Shown here: positions 15,439-23,358 of the stretch, in pieces
How positions within the stretch are numbered: position 1 is the first letter of the stretch
How the letters are laid out: each line of letters starts with the position of its first letter
Source: Streptomyces violaceoruber
GTDB lineage: Bacteria > Actinomycetota > Actinomycetes > Streptomycetales > Streptomycetaceae
Direction: 5' to 3'
NCBI GenBank assembly: GCA_000720805.1
Contig: JODI01000087.1
Location: 1 to 32,887, forward strand
Length of the DNA: 32,887 bases
The notes under the pieces: generated by a model
Told to the model about the DNA's origin: nothing
What the model saw: the letters and a program-made list of their open reading frames with translations, nothing else
The model's database searches: none
Translations under genes and position numbers: made by a program

Positions 15439-16491
15439 TTCCGTCTCACCCGTCTCACCCGTCTCGTCGGTCTCGTCGGTCTCGTCGGTCTCGTCGGTCT
15501 CGCCGGGATAGCGGACGCCGACGCGTTCCCGGATCGCGTCGAGCGTCCGCATTACGGCGAGGGTGCCGTCGAGCGGGACCAGCGGGGACTCGGTCTCGCC
15601 CGCGCGCAGGGCCCGCATCACCTCAAGGGCCTCGTGCTTCAGGCCGGCCCGGGTTCCGTCCTCAGGGCCGGCCGTGAACTCCTCGGGCTCGCGGCCGTCG
15701 CGGTGCAGCACGAACCGGTCGGTGTGGAAGAAGCCGTACGGGATGTCGATACGGCCCAGCGAGCCGGTCACGGACGCCGTGGTGGCCGTACCGCCGACGA
15801 GGGAGCAGTGCACCGAGGCGAGCGCGCCGCTGTCCCAGGACAGCAGCGCGCCCGTCTGGAGGTCGACACCCTCCTCGGAGAGCACCGCCCGCGCCGCGAC
15901 ATCGGTGGGCTCCCCGAGCAGCAGGTGCGCGAACGACACCGGGTACACGCCGAGGTCGAGCAGCGCGCCCCCGCCCTGCAGCGGGTCACGCAGCCGGTGC
16001 GAGGGCGGGAAGGGCCCCGCCAGCCCGAAGTCGGCGTGCACACTGCGTACGTCGCCGACCGCACCGTCCCGCACCAGGCCGGCCAGGCGCCGGATCAGCG
16101 GGTTGCAGTACATCCACATGGCCTCCATCAGGAAGCTCCCGCGCTCCCTCGCCAGCGCGACCAGCTCCTCCGCCTCCCGCGCGTTCAGCGTGAACGCCTT
16201 CTCGCACAGCACGTTGCGCCCGGCCTCCAGACACAGGCCGGCGGCCGCCCGGTGCGCCGAGTGCGGGGTGGCGACGTACACGACATCGATGTCCTCGTCC
16301 TGCGCGAGCGAGTTCCAGTCGCCGTAGGCCCGCGGGATCCCGAACCGCTCCGCGAAGCCCTTCGCCGACTCCTCCCTCCGCGAGGCCACCGCCACGACCT
16401 CCGCGTCCGGCAGATCGACCAGGTCCGCGGTGAACGCGGCCGCGATCCCGCCGGTCGCCAGGATCCCCCAGCGCACCCTCTGCTCCGTCAT
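15424..16491 (-). CDS. Gfo/Idh/MocA family oxidoreductase
   Basis: A 355-aa NAD(P)-dependent dehydrogenase of the glucose-fructose oxidoreductase/inositol dehydrogenase family, probably acting on a sugar or polyol. An N-terminal Rossmann fold (WGILATGGIAAAFTADL), the VYVATPHSAH stretch and the active-site segment VLCEKAF are clear, followed by the C-terminal GFO/IDH domain (PHxxxx region LLDLGVYPVSFA). The start used is ATG16491. GTG16512 with GAGGG 4-5 nt before it adds seven residues and is possible. The last 20 residues are a low-complexity acidic tail, ETDETDETDETDETG and on, encoded by 9-bp tandem repeats. Divergent from the MFS exporter gene with an 87-nt gap. Confidence 0.9.
   Translation of the reverse strand: MTEQRVRWGILATGGIAAAFTADLVDLPDAEVVAVASRREESAKGFAERFGIPRAYGDWNSLAQDEDIDVVYVATPHSAHRAAAGLCLEAGRNVLCEKAFTLNAREAEELVALARERGSFLMEAMWMYCNPLIRRLAGLVRDGAVGDVRSVHADFGLAGPFPPSHRLRDPLQGGGALLDLGVYPVSFAHLLLGEPTDVAARAVLSEEGVDLQTGALLSWDSGALASVHCSLVGGTATTASVTGSLGRIDIPYGFFHTDRFVLHRDGREPEEFTAGPEDGTRAGLKHEALEVMRALRAGETESPLVPLDGTLAVMRTLDAIRERVGVRYPGETDETDETDETDETGETGETELTPA
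15443..15505 (-). repeat. Seven 9-bp tandem repeats at the oxidoreductase 3' end
   Basis: Seven consecutive 9-mers, GTCTCACCC twice, GTCTCGTCG four times, then GTCTCGCCG, fill 15443-15505. Read on the - strand they encode the repeating Asp-Glu-Thr / Gly-Glu-Thr tail. The unit is a multiple of three, so slippage only lengthens or shortens the tail. Confidence 0.95.
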
Positions 16492-16578
16492 CCCGGCCCC
16501 ACCCTCGCTCACGTGACCCTCGGCACTCTGTACGAGCTGAGAGCATAGGTGGCGGATCGTTCGTAGAGGGAGGGGCAC

Positions 16579-17925
16579 ATGCCCGATCACAGGGCATCGG
16601 CGTCATCGGCGTCATCGACACCAAGCGCGTCATCGGCGTCATCGGCGTCACCTACGGCGTCCGCGCCGGCAGCGCCGGCAACCGAACCCGCGGCCGCCCG
16701 CGCGCGGCGCCGCACCGGCGTGCTGGTCACGCTGATCCTCGGCGGTCTCACCGCCACGCCCCCGCTGGCGATGGACATGTACCTCCCCTCCCTCCCGGAG
16801 GTCACCAGGTCCCTGCACGCCCCCGCCGCGACCGTCCAACTCACCCTCACCGCCTGCCTCGCCGGCATGGCGCTCGGACAGTTGGTGGTCGGCCCGATGA
16901 GCGACAGGTGGGGCCGCCGACGGCCCCTGCTCATCGGCCTCGCCGTCTACGTCGTCGCCACCGTCCTGTGCGCCCTGGCTCCCACGGTGGAGGTCCTGGT
17001 CGCCTTCCGGCTGGCGCAGGGCCTCGCGGGGGCGGCCGGGATAGTGATCGCGCGGGCCGTCGTCCGCGACCTCTACGACGGCGTGGCCATGGCCCGCTTC
17101 TTCTCCACCCTCATGCTGATCTCCGGGGTCGCCCCGATCGTCGCGCCGCTCATCGGCGGGCAGATCCTGCGCGTGACGGACTGGCGGGGCGTGTTCGTCG
17201 TGCTGACGGTGGTCGGGGTGCTGCTGGCGGGCGTCGTCTGGGCGAAGCTCCCCGAGACCCTCGCACCCGCCGACCGTCATCCCGGCGGGGTCGGCGAGGC
17301 ACTGCGCTCGATGCGGGCCCTGCTCGCCGACGGCCGCTTCTCCGGCTACATGCTCGCGGGCGGCTTCACCTTCGCCGCGCTCTTCGCGTACATCTCGGCT
17401 TCCCCGTTCGTGATCCAGGAGATCTACGGCGCCTCTCCGCAGACGTTCAGCCTGCTGTTCGGGCTGAACTCGGTCGGCCTGGTGATCGTCGGTCAGATCA
17501 ACGGCAAGATGCTGGTCGGCCGGGTGAGCCTGGACCGGGTACTGGCCGTGGGCCTCGCGATCGTCATCGCCGCCGCGACCGCGCTGCTGCTGATGTCGCT
17601 GGGCGTCTTCGGCGAGGTAGGTCTCGCTCCCGTGGCCGCCGCGCTGTTCGTCCTGATGTCGGCGATGGGCATCACCCTTCCCAACACCCAGGCGCTCGCC
17701 CTCATGCGGGTCAAGCACGCCGCGGGCTCCGCGTCCGCTCTGCTCGGTACGTCGTCCTTCCTCATCGGCGCGATCGCCTCACCGCTCGTCGGCATCGCCG
17801 GGGAGCACACCGCCGTCCCCATGGCCGTCGTCCAACTGGCCGCCGCACTGGTTGCACTGGCCTGCTTCATGGGAATGTGCCGTCCCGGGAACAGACGTGC
17901 GGCAGTGGAGGGAGCAGGGAGCTGA
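16579..17925 (+). CDS. Bcr/CflA family MFS drug exporter
   Basis: A 448-aa 12-helix major facilitator of the drug:H+ antiporter (DHA1) Bcr/CflA group. The family signature MDMYLPSLPEV lies in helix 1, MSDRWGRRRPLL in loop 2-3 (motif A) and ARAVVRDLYDG in the helix 4-5 region. The first 45 residues are a Ser/Ala-rich, membrane-free extension encoded partly by 9-bp repeats (16594-16652). ATG16579 has GAGGGAGG about 5 nt upstream. Its stop overlaps the next gene's start, so the exporter and the serine hydrolase are probably one transcript. Substrate unknown; the family exports bicyclomycin, sulfonamides, chloramphenicol and similar compounds. Confidence 0.93.
   Translation: MPDHRASASSASSTPSASSASSASPTASAPAAPATEPAAARARRRTGVLVTLILGGLTATPPLAMDMYLPSLPEVTRSLHAPAATVQLTLTACLAGMALGQLVVGPMSDRWGRRRPLLIGLAVYVVATVLCALAPTVEVLVAFRLAQGLAGAAGIVIARAVVRDLYDGVAMARFFSTLMLISGVAPIVAPLIGGQILRVTDWRGVFVVLTVVGVLLAGVVWAKLPETLAPADRHPGGVGEALRSMRALLADGRFSGYMLAGGFTFAALFAYISASPFVIQEIYGASPQTFSLLFGLNSVGLVIVGQINGKMLVGRVSLDRVLAVGLAIVIAAATALLLMSLGVFGEVGLAPVAAALFVLMSAMGITLPNTQALALMRVKHAAGSASALLGTSSFLIGAIASPLVGIAGEHTAVPMAVVQLAAALVALACFMGMCRPGNRRAAVEGAGS
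16594..16652 (+). repeat. 9-bp GGCGTCATC repeats in the exporter N-terminus
   Basis: GGCGTCATC occurs at 16599, 16608 and 16635, with close variants between and around them. The block encodes the Ser-Ala-rich, probably disordered N-terminal tail and keeps the frame. Confidence 0.85.
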
Positions 17926-19052
17926 GCGCGCCGAAACTGCGCCACGACACACCGGAACGGGCCGGACTCGACCCGGGGGAACTGCGTCACCTGGTCGAGG
18001 AGGTCCACGACCTCACCACCGACGGTCGTCCCTGGGCGGCGGGCGCCGTGGTGGTCGCCGGGCGCGGCCCGGTGATCGCCGTGGAGGCGGCGGCGGGCTG
18101 GGCCGTCCGCTACGCCTCCTACGACCCCACGACGGACACGGGCGTGGAACTCCCCCCGGACGCCCGCGTCCCCATGACCGTCGACACCCCGTTCGACCTG
18201 GCCTCCCTCACCAAGCTGTTCACCGCGGTCGCCGCCGTGCAGCAGCTGGAACGCGGCAGGCTCGGCATCGACGCCCGGGTCGGCGCGTATCTCCCGGACT
18301 TCCGGGCGGCCGCCGAGCACGGCATCACCGTGCGGGAGCTGCTCACCCACACTTCCGGACTGCGCCCCGACCTCCCGTTGTACGCCTGCTCCGACGACGA
18401 GGAACGCCTGGCGATGCTCCGGGCGGAACCCCCGATCGGCGTCCCCGGCACCTACACCTACTCCGACCTCAACCTGCTCCTCCTCCAGCACGTCCTGGAA
18501 CGCGTCACCGGCCGCACCCTCGACGTCCTCGTCCACGAGGGCATCACCCGCCCCCTCGGGATGACGGCCACCGGCTTCGGCCCGTGCCCCGGCGCGGCGG
18601 CCACGGAGGACCAGCGGCGGCCCTGGGCCAAGGCGGACCGGGGGATGCTGCGCGGCGAGGTCCACGACGAGAACGCCTGGGCGCTGGGCGGCGTGGCCGG
18701 CCACGCGGGGCTGTTCTCGACCGGCCGTGACCTGGCCGTCTTCTGCCGCACCCTCCTGACGGGCGGCTCCCACGGCCCCGCCCGCATCCTCGGCCCCGAC
18801 TTCGTCGACCTCCTCCTGACCCCACCGGGCCTGGGTTTCGCCCTCGACCAACCGTGGTTCATGGGCGAGCTGGCAGGCAGAGGAGCAGCGGGCCACACGG
18901 GCTTCACGGGCACGTCCTTGGTCCTCGACCGGGCGACGGACACGTTCCTGGTCCTCCTGGCCACCACGGTCCACCCACGAAGACGCCCCTCGGACAACCG
19001 CCCCCGGGCAGCGGCGGCAACGCGGGTGGCCAGGGCGGTGCGGGGGGCGTGA
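17922..19052 (+). CDS. Serine hydrolase, class C beta-lactamase/DD-peptidase-like
   Basis: A 376-aa cytoplasmic-looking (no signal peptide) serine hydrolase of the beta-lactamase/penicillin-binding-protein-like family. Catalytic SLTK is at 95-98, Tyr-Ser-Asp (YSDLN) at 180-184 and a His-Thr-Gly box (HTGFTG) at 325-330 in place of KTG. Members include esterases, amidases and D-aminopeptidases, so 'beta-lactamase' describes fold rather than drug resistance. No ATG, GTG or TTG is found at the expected N-terminus. The best start is CTG17922, which overlaps the exporter's TGA (CTGA) behind AGGGAG/GGAG. The next GTG (18048) would cut into the domain. The C-terminus is basic. Confidence 0.85.
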   Translation: MSAPKLRHDTPERAGLDPGELRHLVEEVHDLTTDGRPWAAGAVVVAGRGPVIAVEAAAGWAVRYASYDPTTDTGVELPPDARVPMTVDTPFDLASLTKLFTAVAAVQQLERGRLGIDARVGAYLPDFRAAAEHGITVRELLTHTSGLRPDLPLYACSDDEERLAMLRAEPPIGVPGTYTYSDLNLLLLQHVLERVTGRTLDVLVHEGITRPLGMTATGFGPCPGAAATEDQRRPWAKADRGMLRGEVHDENAWALGGVAGHAGLFSTGRDLAVFCRTLLTGGSHGPARILGPDFVDLLLTPPGLGFALDQPWFMGELAGRGAAGHTGFTGTSLVLDRATDTFLVLLATTVHPRRRPSDNRPRAAAATRVARAVRGA

Positions 19053-19057
19053 GGGGG

Positions 19058-19073
19058 CTTGAAGGGCTTCAAG
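19058..19073 (+). terminator. Hairpin after the serine hydrolase gene
   Basis: CTTGAAG (19058-19064) and CTTCAAG (19067-19073) form a stem 6 nt after the stop codon, flanked by G runs. It is a plausible intrinsic terminator without a U-tract. Confidence 0.45.
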
Positions 19074-19265
19074 GGGGCCACTTCCCTTCCTCCGCACGAT
19101 CCCGCCAGGGCTGCCGCGCCCCCCGGGGGTGCGAGTCGTGCGCCAGATGGGCACAGCCCCGGGAACCTGGGGCGGAGCGCCCCCACGAGACCCGCACCAC
19201 CGACTCACACCCAGTGCGGGTCGGGGCCGAGTTCGGGTTCGACGTCCAGGGCGTCGGCGCCCCGC

Positions 19266-19699
19266 CCCGTGGGACCGGCACAAGCGCACCGTGCCCGAGC
19301 CCGCGAGGCCCGCACCGGCGTACGGCGCTCGGCCCGTGAGGCCAGCACCAGCGCACCGTGCCCGGGCCCGCGAGGCCCGCACCGGCGCACCGTGCCCCGG
19401 CGAGGTCGCGCCGGCGCGTCGTGCCCGCCTCGCGAGGTCCGCATCCGCGTACGGCACCCGGCCTCCGCGGGACCGGCACCGGCGTACGGCGCCCGGCTCA
19501 CGCGAGGTCCGCGGCAGCGCACCGTGTCCCCCGCGAGGTCGCGCCGACGCATCGCACCCGCTCCCGCGAGGTCCCCACCCGCGTACGGCGCCCGGCCTCT
19601 GCGGGGCCCGCACCGGCGTACGGCGCCCGCCCCCGCGAGGCCGGCGTCGGCGCACCGTGCCCGGCTCACCCGAGGCCCGCGTCGGCGTGCCGTGCCGCG
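19266..19699 (+). repeat. Array of about 13 degenerate 33-bp tandem repeats
   Basis: The sequence can be cut into about 13 units of 30-35 bp following roughly CCCGCGAGGYCCGCACC then GGCGYACGGYGCCCGG. Two sub-types alternate irregularly: one ends CGTACGGCGCCCGG, the other GCACCGTGCCCGG. Unit lengths are not all multiples of three. The array ends four to five bases before the -10 box of the methyltransferase gene, so its last unit occupies that promoter's -35 region. Confidence 0.85.
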
Positions 19700-19703
19700 C
19701 CCA

Positions 19704-19709
19704 TAGAAT
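19704..19709 (+). promoter_or_regulatory. -10 box for a leaderless Rsm22-type gene
   Basis: TAGAAT lies so that the base seven positions downstream is the G of the GTG start (19716), and there is no Shine-Dalgarno before that GTG. The message is therefore probably leaderless. The -35 region is inside the last repeat unit and has no TTG-type hexamer. Confidence 0.65.
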
Positions 19710-19715
19710 CAGCGG

Positions 19716-20720
19716 GTGACCGCCCCCGTATCCCCGGCCGAAACCCTCCGTACGGCCCTGACCAGTCTTCTCGACGGCCTTCCGGCCCGGCAGGCCGGGC
19801 AAGCCGTCGAACGGCTGATCGCCAGCTACCGGGGCGCCACCCCCACCCACACCCCCATCCTCCGCGACCGCGCCGACGTGGCCGCGTACGCCGCCTACCG
19901 CATGCCCGCCACCTTCGAGGCCGTCCACGCCGCGCTGGAGGCGTTCGCGGACGCCGTGCCCGACTGGGCCCCCGCCGGCCACACGGACGTAGGAGGCGGC
20001 ACCGGCGCGGCGACCTGGGCGGTCACCGCGACCTGGGACGGCGAACGCCCCGTCACCGTCCTCGACTGGGCCGAACCCGCGCTCAGCCTCGGCCGGGACA
20101 TCGCCACCGCCAACCCGGCGCTGCGCGACGCCCGTTGGCAGCGCGCGAAGATCGGCTCGGCACTCACGCTCGACCCCACCGACCTCGTCACCGTCTCCTA
20201 CGTCCTCAACGAGCTCACCGCCCCCGACCGCACCGCCCTCGTCGACGCGGCGGCCGCCGCGGCCCAGGCCGTGGTGATCGTCGAGCCCGGCACCCCCGAC
20301 GGCTACGCCCGTGTCATCGAGGCCCGTGACCGTCTGATCGCCGCCGGTTTCCAGGTCGCCGCCCCCTGCCCGCACAGCGCGGTCTGCCCCATCGTTCCCG
20401 GCGAGGACTGGTGCCACTTCTCGGCCCGGGTCAGCCGCTCCTCCCTGCACCGCCAGGTCAAGGGCGGCTCCCTCGCCTACGAGGACGAGAAGTTCAGCTA
20501 CGTCGCCGCCGCCCGCTTCCCGGTCGACCCGGCCCCCGCACGCGTCGTACGCAAGCCCCAGATCCGCAAGGGCCAGGTGCTGCTGGACCTCTGCGAGACA
20601 GAACCGGGCCTGCGCCGCACCACGGTCAGCAAACGTCACGGCGCCCTGTACAAGGAGGCACGGGACGCGAACTGGGGGGACGCCTGGCCTCCGCCCTCCG
20701 ACGAGCCTCCCAGGCCCTGA
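19716..20720 (+). CDS. Rsm22/METTL17-like SAM-dependent methyltransferase-like protein
   Basis: A 334-aa protein of the small-subunit ribosomal Rsm22 family. The SAM-binding motif DVGGGTGAAT is at 91-100, with the following acidic strand end VTVLDWAEP at 113-121 and VSYVLNEL at 160-167. Four cysteines, C218, C224 and C233 in CPHSAVCPIVPGEDWCHF plus C293 in LDLCE, match the conserved set known in the family to hold an iron-sulfur cluster. Its eukaryotic relatives assist assembly of the mitoribosomal small subunit, so a 30S-assembly role is likely here by family. GTG19716 is supported by the -10 box seven bases upstream. Confidence 0.88.
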   Translation: MTAPVSPAETLRTALTSLLDGLPARQAGQAVERLIASYRGATPTHTPILRDRADVAAYAAYRMPATFEAVHAALEAFADAVPDWAPAGHTDVGGGTGAATWAVTATWDGERPVTVLDWAEPALSLGRDIATANPALRDARWQRAKIGSALTLDPTDLVTVSYVLNELTAPDRTALVDAAAAAAQAVVIVEPGTPDGYARVIEARDRLIAAGFQVAAPCPHSAVCPIVPGEDWCHFSARVSRSSLHRQVKGGSLAYEDEKFSYVAAARFPVDPAPARVVRKPQIRKGQVLLDLCETEPGLRRTTVSKRHGALYKEARDANWGDAWPPPSDEPPRP

Positions 20721-20735
20721 TCACGGCAACCGTCC

Positions 20736-20780
20736 ACCACAGCCGCCGCCGAAACAGCCGCCGCCACCACAGCCGCCGCC
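20736..20780. repeat. Three 15-bp tandem repeats
   Basis: ACAGCCGCCGCC recurs at 20739, 20754 and 20769 in three 15-bp units (accACAGCCGCCGCC, gaa..., acc...) directly upstream of the TetR operator. It is non-coding. Confidence 0.9.
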
Positions 20781-20783
20781 GGC

Positions 20784-20814
20784 GAGACGTCTCGTCTCAC
20801 CCCCTTGGTACCGT
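20784..20814 (+). promoter_or_regulatory. TetR-type operator overlapping the tetR promoter
   Basis: GAGACG-TCT-CGTCTC (20784-20798) is a perfect 6-3-6 inverted repeat, and the nested CGAGACGTCTCG (20783-20794) is also a perfect palindrome. A TACCGT -10 (20809-20814) places the start at about 20821, the ATG itself, so the message is leaderless. The operator then covers the -35 zone, the classic position for self-repression. Confidence 0.75.
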
Positions 20815-20820
20815 CGCCCC

Positions 20821-21453
20821 ATGCCCAAGCCGCACGCCCCGGACAAGCCCGCTCCCCACGCCGCCCGCCGCAGCGAGAAGTCCCGCCGTGCCATCTACGA
20901 CGCCGCCCTCGCCCTGGTCGCGGAGGTCGGCTACCCCAGGACCACCATCGAGGGCATCGCCGCCCGCGCCGGCGTCGGCAAGCAGACCATCTACCGCTGG
21001 TGGTCCTCGAAGGCGGACGTCCTGCTGGAGGCGTTCCTCGACCTGAGCGACCAGGCGTCACGGGAGGCGGGCGCGCAGGACGCGTACGTCATCCCGGACA
21101 CCGGTGACCTCGCCGCCGATCTCAAGGCCGTCCTTCGGCTCACCGTCGACCAGCTCAAGGACCCCCGGTTCGAGGCCCCGTCCCGTGCCCTGGCCGCCGA
21201 GGGCGTGGTCAACGAGGAGCTCGGCCGGACCTTCATGACGAAGCTCCTCGAACCCTCGCTCCAGCTGTACGCCGACCGCGTGCGCGCCGCGCAGGAGGCG
21301 GGCCAGGTCCGCCGGGACATCGACCCCCGTATCGCCCTCGAACTCTGGGTGTCCCCGCTCGCCCAGCGCTGGCTCCAGTACACGGGCCCGATCTCCTACG
21401 AGTACACGGACACCCTCGTCGACTACGCCCTCCACGGCATCGCCGCGCGGTGA
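20821..21453 (+). CDS. TetR/AcrR family transcriptional regulator
   Basis: A 210-aa TetR-family repressor. The N-terminal helix-turn-helix spans about residues 20-66 (IYDAALALVAEVGYPRTTIEGIAARAGVGKQTIYRWWSSK... region, with the KQTIYRWWSSKADV recognition helix). The C-terminal ligand/dimer domain resembles the AcrR-like TetR_C type. ATG20821 lacks a Shine-Dalgarno and follows a -10 box by seven bases, indicating a leaderless message. A perfect dyad over the promoter suggests autorepression. The adjacent genes on either side (Rsm22-like, prim-pol-like) are not obvious targets. Confidence 0.93.
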   Translation: MPKPHAPDKPAPHAARRSEKSRRAIYDAALALVAEVGYPRTTIEGIAARAGVGKQTIYRWWSSKADVLLEAFLDLSDQASREAGAQDAYVIPDTGDLAADLKAVLRLTVDQLKDPRFEAPSRALAAEGVVNEELGRTFMTKLLEPSLQLYADRVRAAQEAGQVRRDIDPRIALELWVSPLAQRWLQYTGPISYEYTDTLVDYALHGIAAR

Positions 21454-21546
21454 CCGCCCCCGAACTCCCGCCTCCCGCCCCCCGAAGCGAGCGAAAGTGG
21501 GACCATGGGGCATGCTGTTCCGCACGACAGCGAGGCGAGGGGATAG

Positions 21547-22293
21547 ATGAGCGCGGAGTTCGGCGGCCGTACCGGCCGGCAGGGCAAACTCTCCCAGTGG
21601 CTGCGAGGGCGCCGCCCGAAGGAGGCCGCGGGGGAAGACGCCGGCCGTGAGGCCCTGCTGCTCGCCGCCGCCCAAGCGGGGCTGCCGCTCGCCCCCGCCG
21701 CCCACCCCGCTCCCGGCTACCGCTGCTCCTGCGACCGCGTCGGCTGTCCCACCCCCGCCCGGCACCCGGTGTCGTTCGCCTGGCAGACCCAGTCGACCAC
21801 CGACCGCGCGCAGATCGAGCGCTGGGCCCGCCACCAGCCGCAGGCCAACTTCATCACCGCGACCGGCATGGTGCACGACGTTCTCGACGTCCCGCTGGAG
21901 GCCGGTCTCGAGGCGCTGGAGCGGCTGCTCGACTCCGGCGTCGACGTCGGCCCGGTCGCCGAGAGCGACGACGGCCGCCTCCTCTTCTTCACCCTCACCC
22001 GTGGCACCCCCGAGGTCGAGGACGAGTGGTGGCCCTGCGAACTGGACTGCCACCCCGAGACCATGGACGAGCACCCGGGCCTGCGCTGGCACTGCCGCGG
22101 CTCCTACGTCCTGGTGCCGCCCGCCCGCCTCCCCGGCGACCAGCGGGTGCACTGGATCCGCGGCCCCGAGCACCCGCTGCCCGACCCGCTGACCCTCCTG
22201 GAAGTCCTCACCGACGCCTGCGCCCGCCACGCCCGTCACACGGGCGAGGAGTCCGACCACGACACGAGCGGGGCCTGGCCCCTGCGCCACTGA
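21547..22293 (+). CDS. Small bifunctional DNA primase/polymerase-like protein
   Basis: A 248-aa protein resembling the archaeo-eukaryotic primase (prim-pol) N-terminal domain found alone in many Streptomyces proteins. A basic N-terminal tail (1-30) precedes a helical segment and the Cys-rich RCSCDRVGCPTPARHP (about 58-73). VHDVLDVPLEAGLEAL, around residue 108, matches the family's acidic-core stretch. The usual hhhDhD polymerase motif is not clearly intact and no helicase follows, so activity is doubtful and it may be a binding or regulatory relative. ATG21547 follows GAGGGGA at close spacing. It converges on the lipoprotein gene of the iron operon. Confidence 0.7.
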   Translation: MSAEFGGRTGRQGKLSQWLRGRRPKEAAGEDAGREALLLAAAQAGLPLAPAAHPAPGYRCSCDRVGCPTPARHPVSFAWQTQSTTDRAQIERWARHQPQANFITATGMVHDVLDVPLEAGLEALERLLDSGVDVGPVAESDDGRLLFFTLTRGTPEVEDEWWPCELDCHPETMDEHPGLRWHCRGSYVLVPPARLPGDQRVHWIRGPEHPLPDPLTLLEVLTDACARHARHTGEESDHDTSGAWPLRH

Positions 22294-22323
22294 GCGCGCC
22301 CCCCATAGCCGGCCTCCTACGGC

Positions 22324-23358
22324 CTAGGACCCCTGCGCCGACGTCAGCCCCTGGATCCGCCCCAGCACCGTCACCTTGTCGCCCGAGCCCGAGCCCGAGC
22401 CGGAGCCCGAGTTCGTCTCCGTCCCCTTCGCCGGGTCCAAGGCCACCTCGTTGGAGATGAACTCCATGGTGAGCGACTGCTTGATCTCGCCCTTCGTCAA
22501 AGCGAGCACGTCGTCGGTGGGCGGGGGGATCGAGGCACCCGGGTAGGCCGTCTGCTTCTCGTAGTGGTGCGTGGAGAAGAACACCAGCGCCCCGCCGTCC
22601 GCCGTGCGCAGGGCCAGCGGCGCGTAGTCGCCGCTGGTCAGCGGTTCGTCGATGTACTGGCTGGCCAGACCCGGCCGTTTGGCGTTCTTCTCGCGCTGGG
22701 CACGCCACTGACTGGTGTGCGCGCCGGCCGCGAACGTGGTCCCGCCGCTCTTCAGGTACGTCGTGTAGTCCCTGCTCAGGTCCGCGGGGCTGACGGCCAG
22801 CCCGGCCGAGTTCGTGTCGACCGCCTCGGCCCAGCCGTCCGCGTCCTTCTTGAACTCCGGCACCTTGCCGGGCGCCACCAGCGTCAGGTAGGCCGCCTGC
22901 CACGGCTCGTCGAGGCCGCCCCGGGTGAACACCAGCAGCCAGCGCGCGCTGCCGCCCTTGTTGCCGGCCGCGTCGACGACGAACCAGCGCGGCCAGCCCG
23001 CCTTCTTGGGGATGGTGTACTTCGCGTCCGACAGCGTCAGCGGGCTGTGCGCCGGGTTGCCGTCCGGGTGGTTGGCGGCGCCGGCTTTCAGCCGGGCGGC
23101 GTCGATGGCGGAAAGGGCACCGGTGACATGGTCGGCGTCCAGCGAACTGTCGTACGCCTTGTCGGCCGCGTTGTACGCGCTCGTGAACTGCTGGAGTGCC
23201 TTGGCGGCTTCCGCCTTGGTGGTCGCGGGCAGCACCTCCCGCTCGCCGTGGACCACCACGCACCCGCTCGCCGTCAACGACAAAGCGGTCAGTGAGGCCG
23301 CTATCAGTGCGCTCCGGTCAAGCCTGCGGAGCCTTCGAGGGCCGCGTTCCCTGCTCAT
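22324..23358 (-). CDS. Unrecognised lipoprotein, fourth gene of the efe operon
   Basis: A 344-aa secreted lipoprotein of unknown function. A basic N-terminus (1-15), a hydrophobic stretch and the lipobox LTASGC (Cys33) are clear. The mature part is mixed alpha/beta with a repeated-looking NTF2-like style (KAGWPRWFVVDAAGN, RWLLVFTRGGLDEPWQAAYLT, ALVFFSTHHYEKQTAYPG) and a short (Gly-Ser)5 linker, encoded by hexamer repeats near 22383-22405, before the last 15 residues. I do not recognise a named family. Its ATG overlaps the end of efeU by 41 nt, so it is almost certainly co-transcribed with the iron uptake genes. A role in iron or haem capture or in EfeO/EfeB assembly is a guess. Confidence 0.75.
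   Translation of the reverse strand: MSRERGPRRLRRLDRSALIAASLTALSLTASGCVVVHGEREVLPATTKAEAAKALQQFTSAYNAADKAYDSSLDADHVTGALSAIDAARLKAGAANHPDGNPAHSPLTLSDAKYTIPKKAGWPRWFVVDAAGNKGGSARWLLVFTRGGLDEPWQAAYLTLVAPGKVPEFKKDADGWAEAVDTNSAGLAVSPADLSRDYTTYLKSGGTTFAAGAHTSQWRAQREKNAKRPGLASQYIDEPLTSGDYAPLALRTADGGALVFFSTHHYEKQTAYPGASIPPPTDDVLALTKGEIKQSLTMEFISNEVALDPAKGTETNSGSGSGSGSGDKVTVLGRIQGLTSAQGS

Larger units (their letters stand above)
19053..19715. other. 663-nt gene-free interval dominated by repeats
   Basis: After the hairpin at 19058, about 190 nt of unremarkable GC-rich sequence lead into the tandem repeat array at 19266-19699. Several frames on both strands are open for long distances. None has a ribosome binding site, and repeat units of unequal length break any periodic peptide, so no gene is called. 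Confidence 0.7.

Noticed and set aside
17922..19052. Calling the serine hydrolase an antibiotic resistance beta-lactamase
   Set aside because: It has no signal peptide, and the third motif is HTG instead of KTG. The fold is shared by many esterases and peptidases.
19266..19699. CRISPR array
   Set aside because: Units of 30-35 bp follow each other without unique spacers and are degenerate, so this is a tandem repeat, not repeat-spacer alternation. No cas genes are present.
17493..20639. A 1048-codon open frame on the - strand
   Set aside because: It runs antisense to the exporter, the serine hydrolase and the methyltransferase, is Arg/Gly-rich and has no start signal. High GC keeps antisense frames open.
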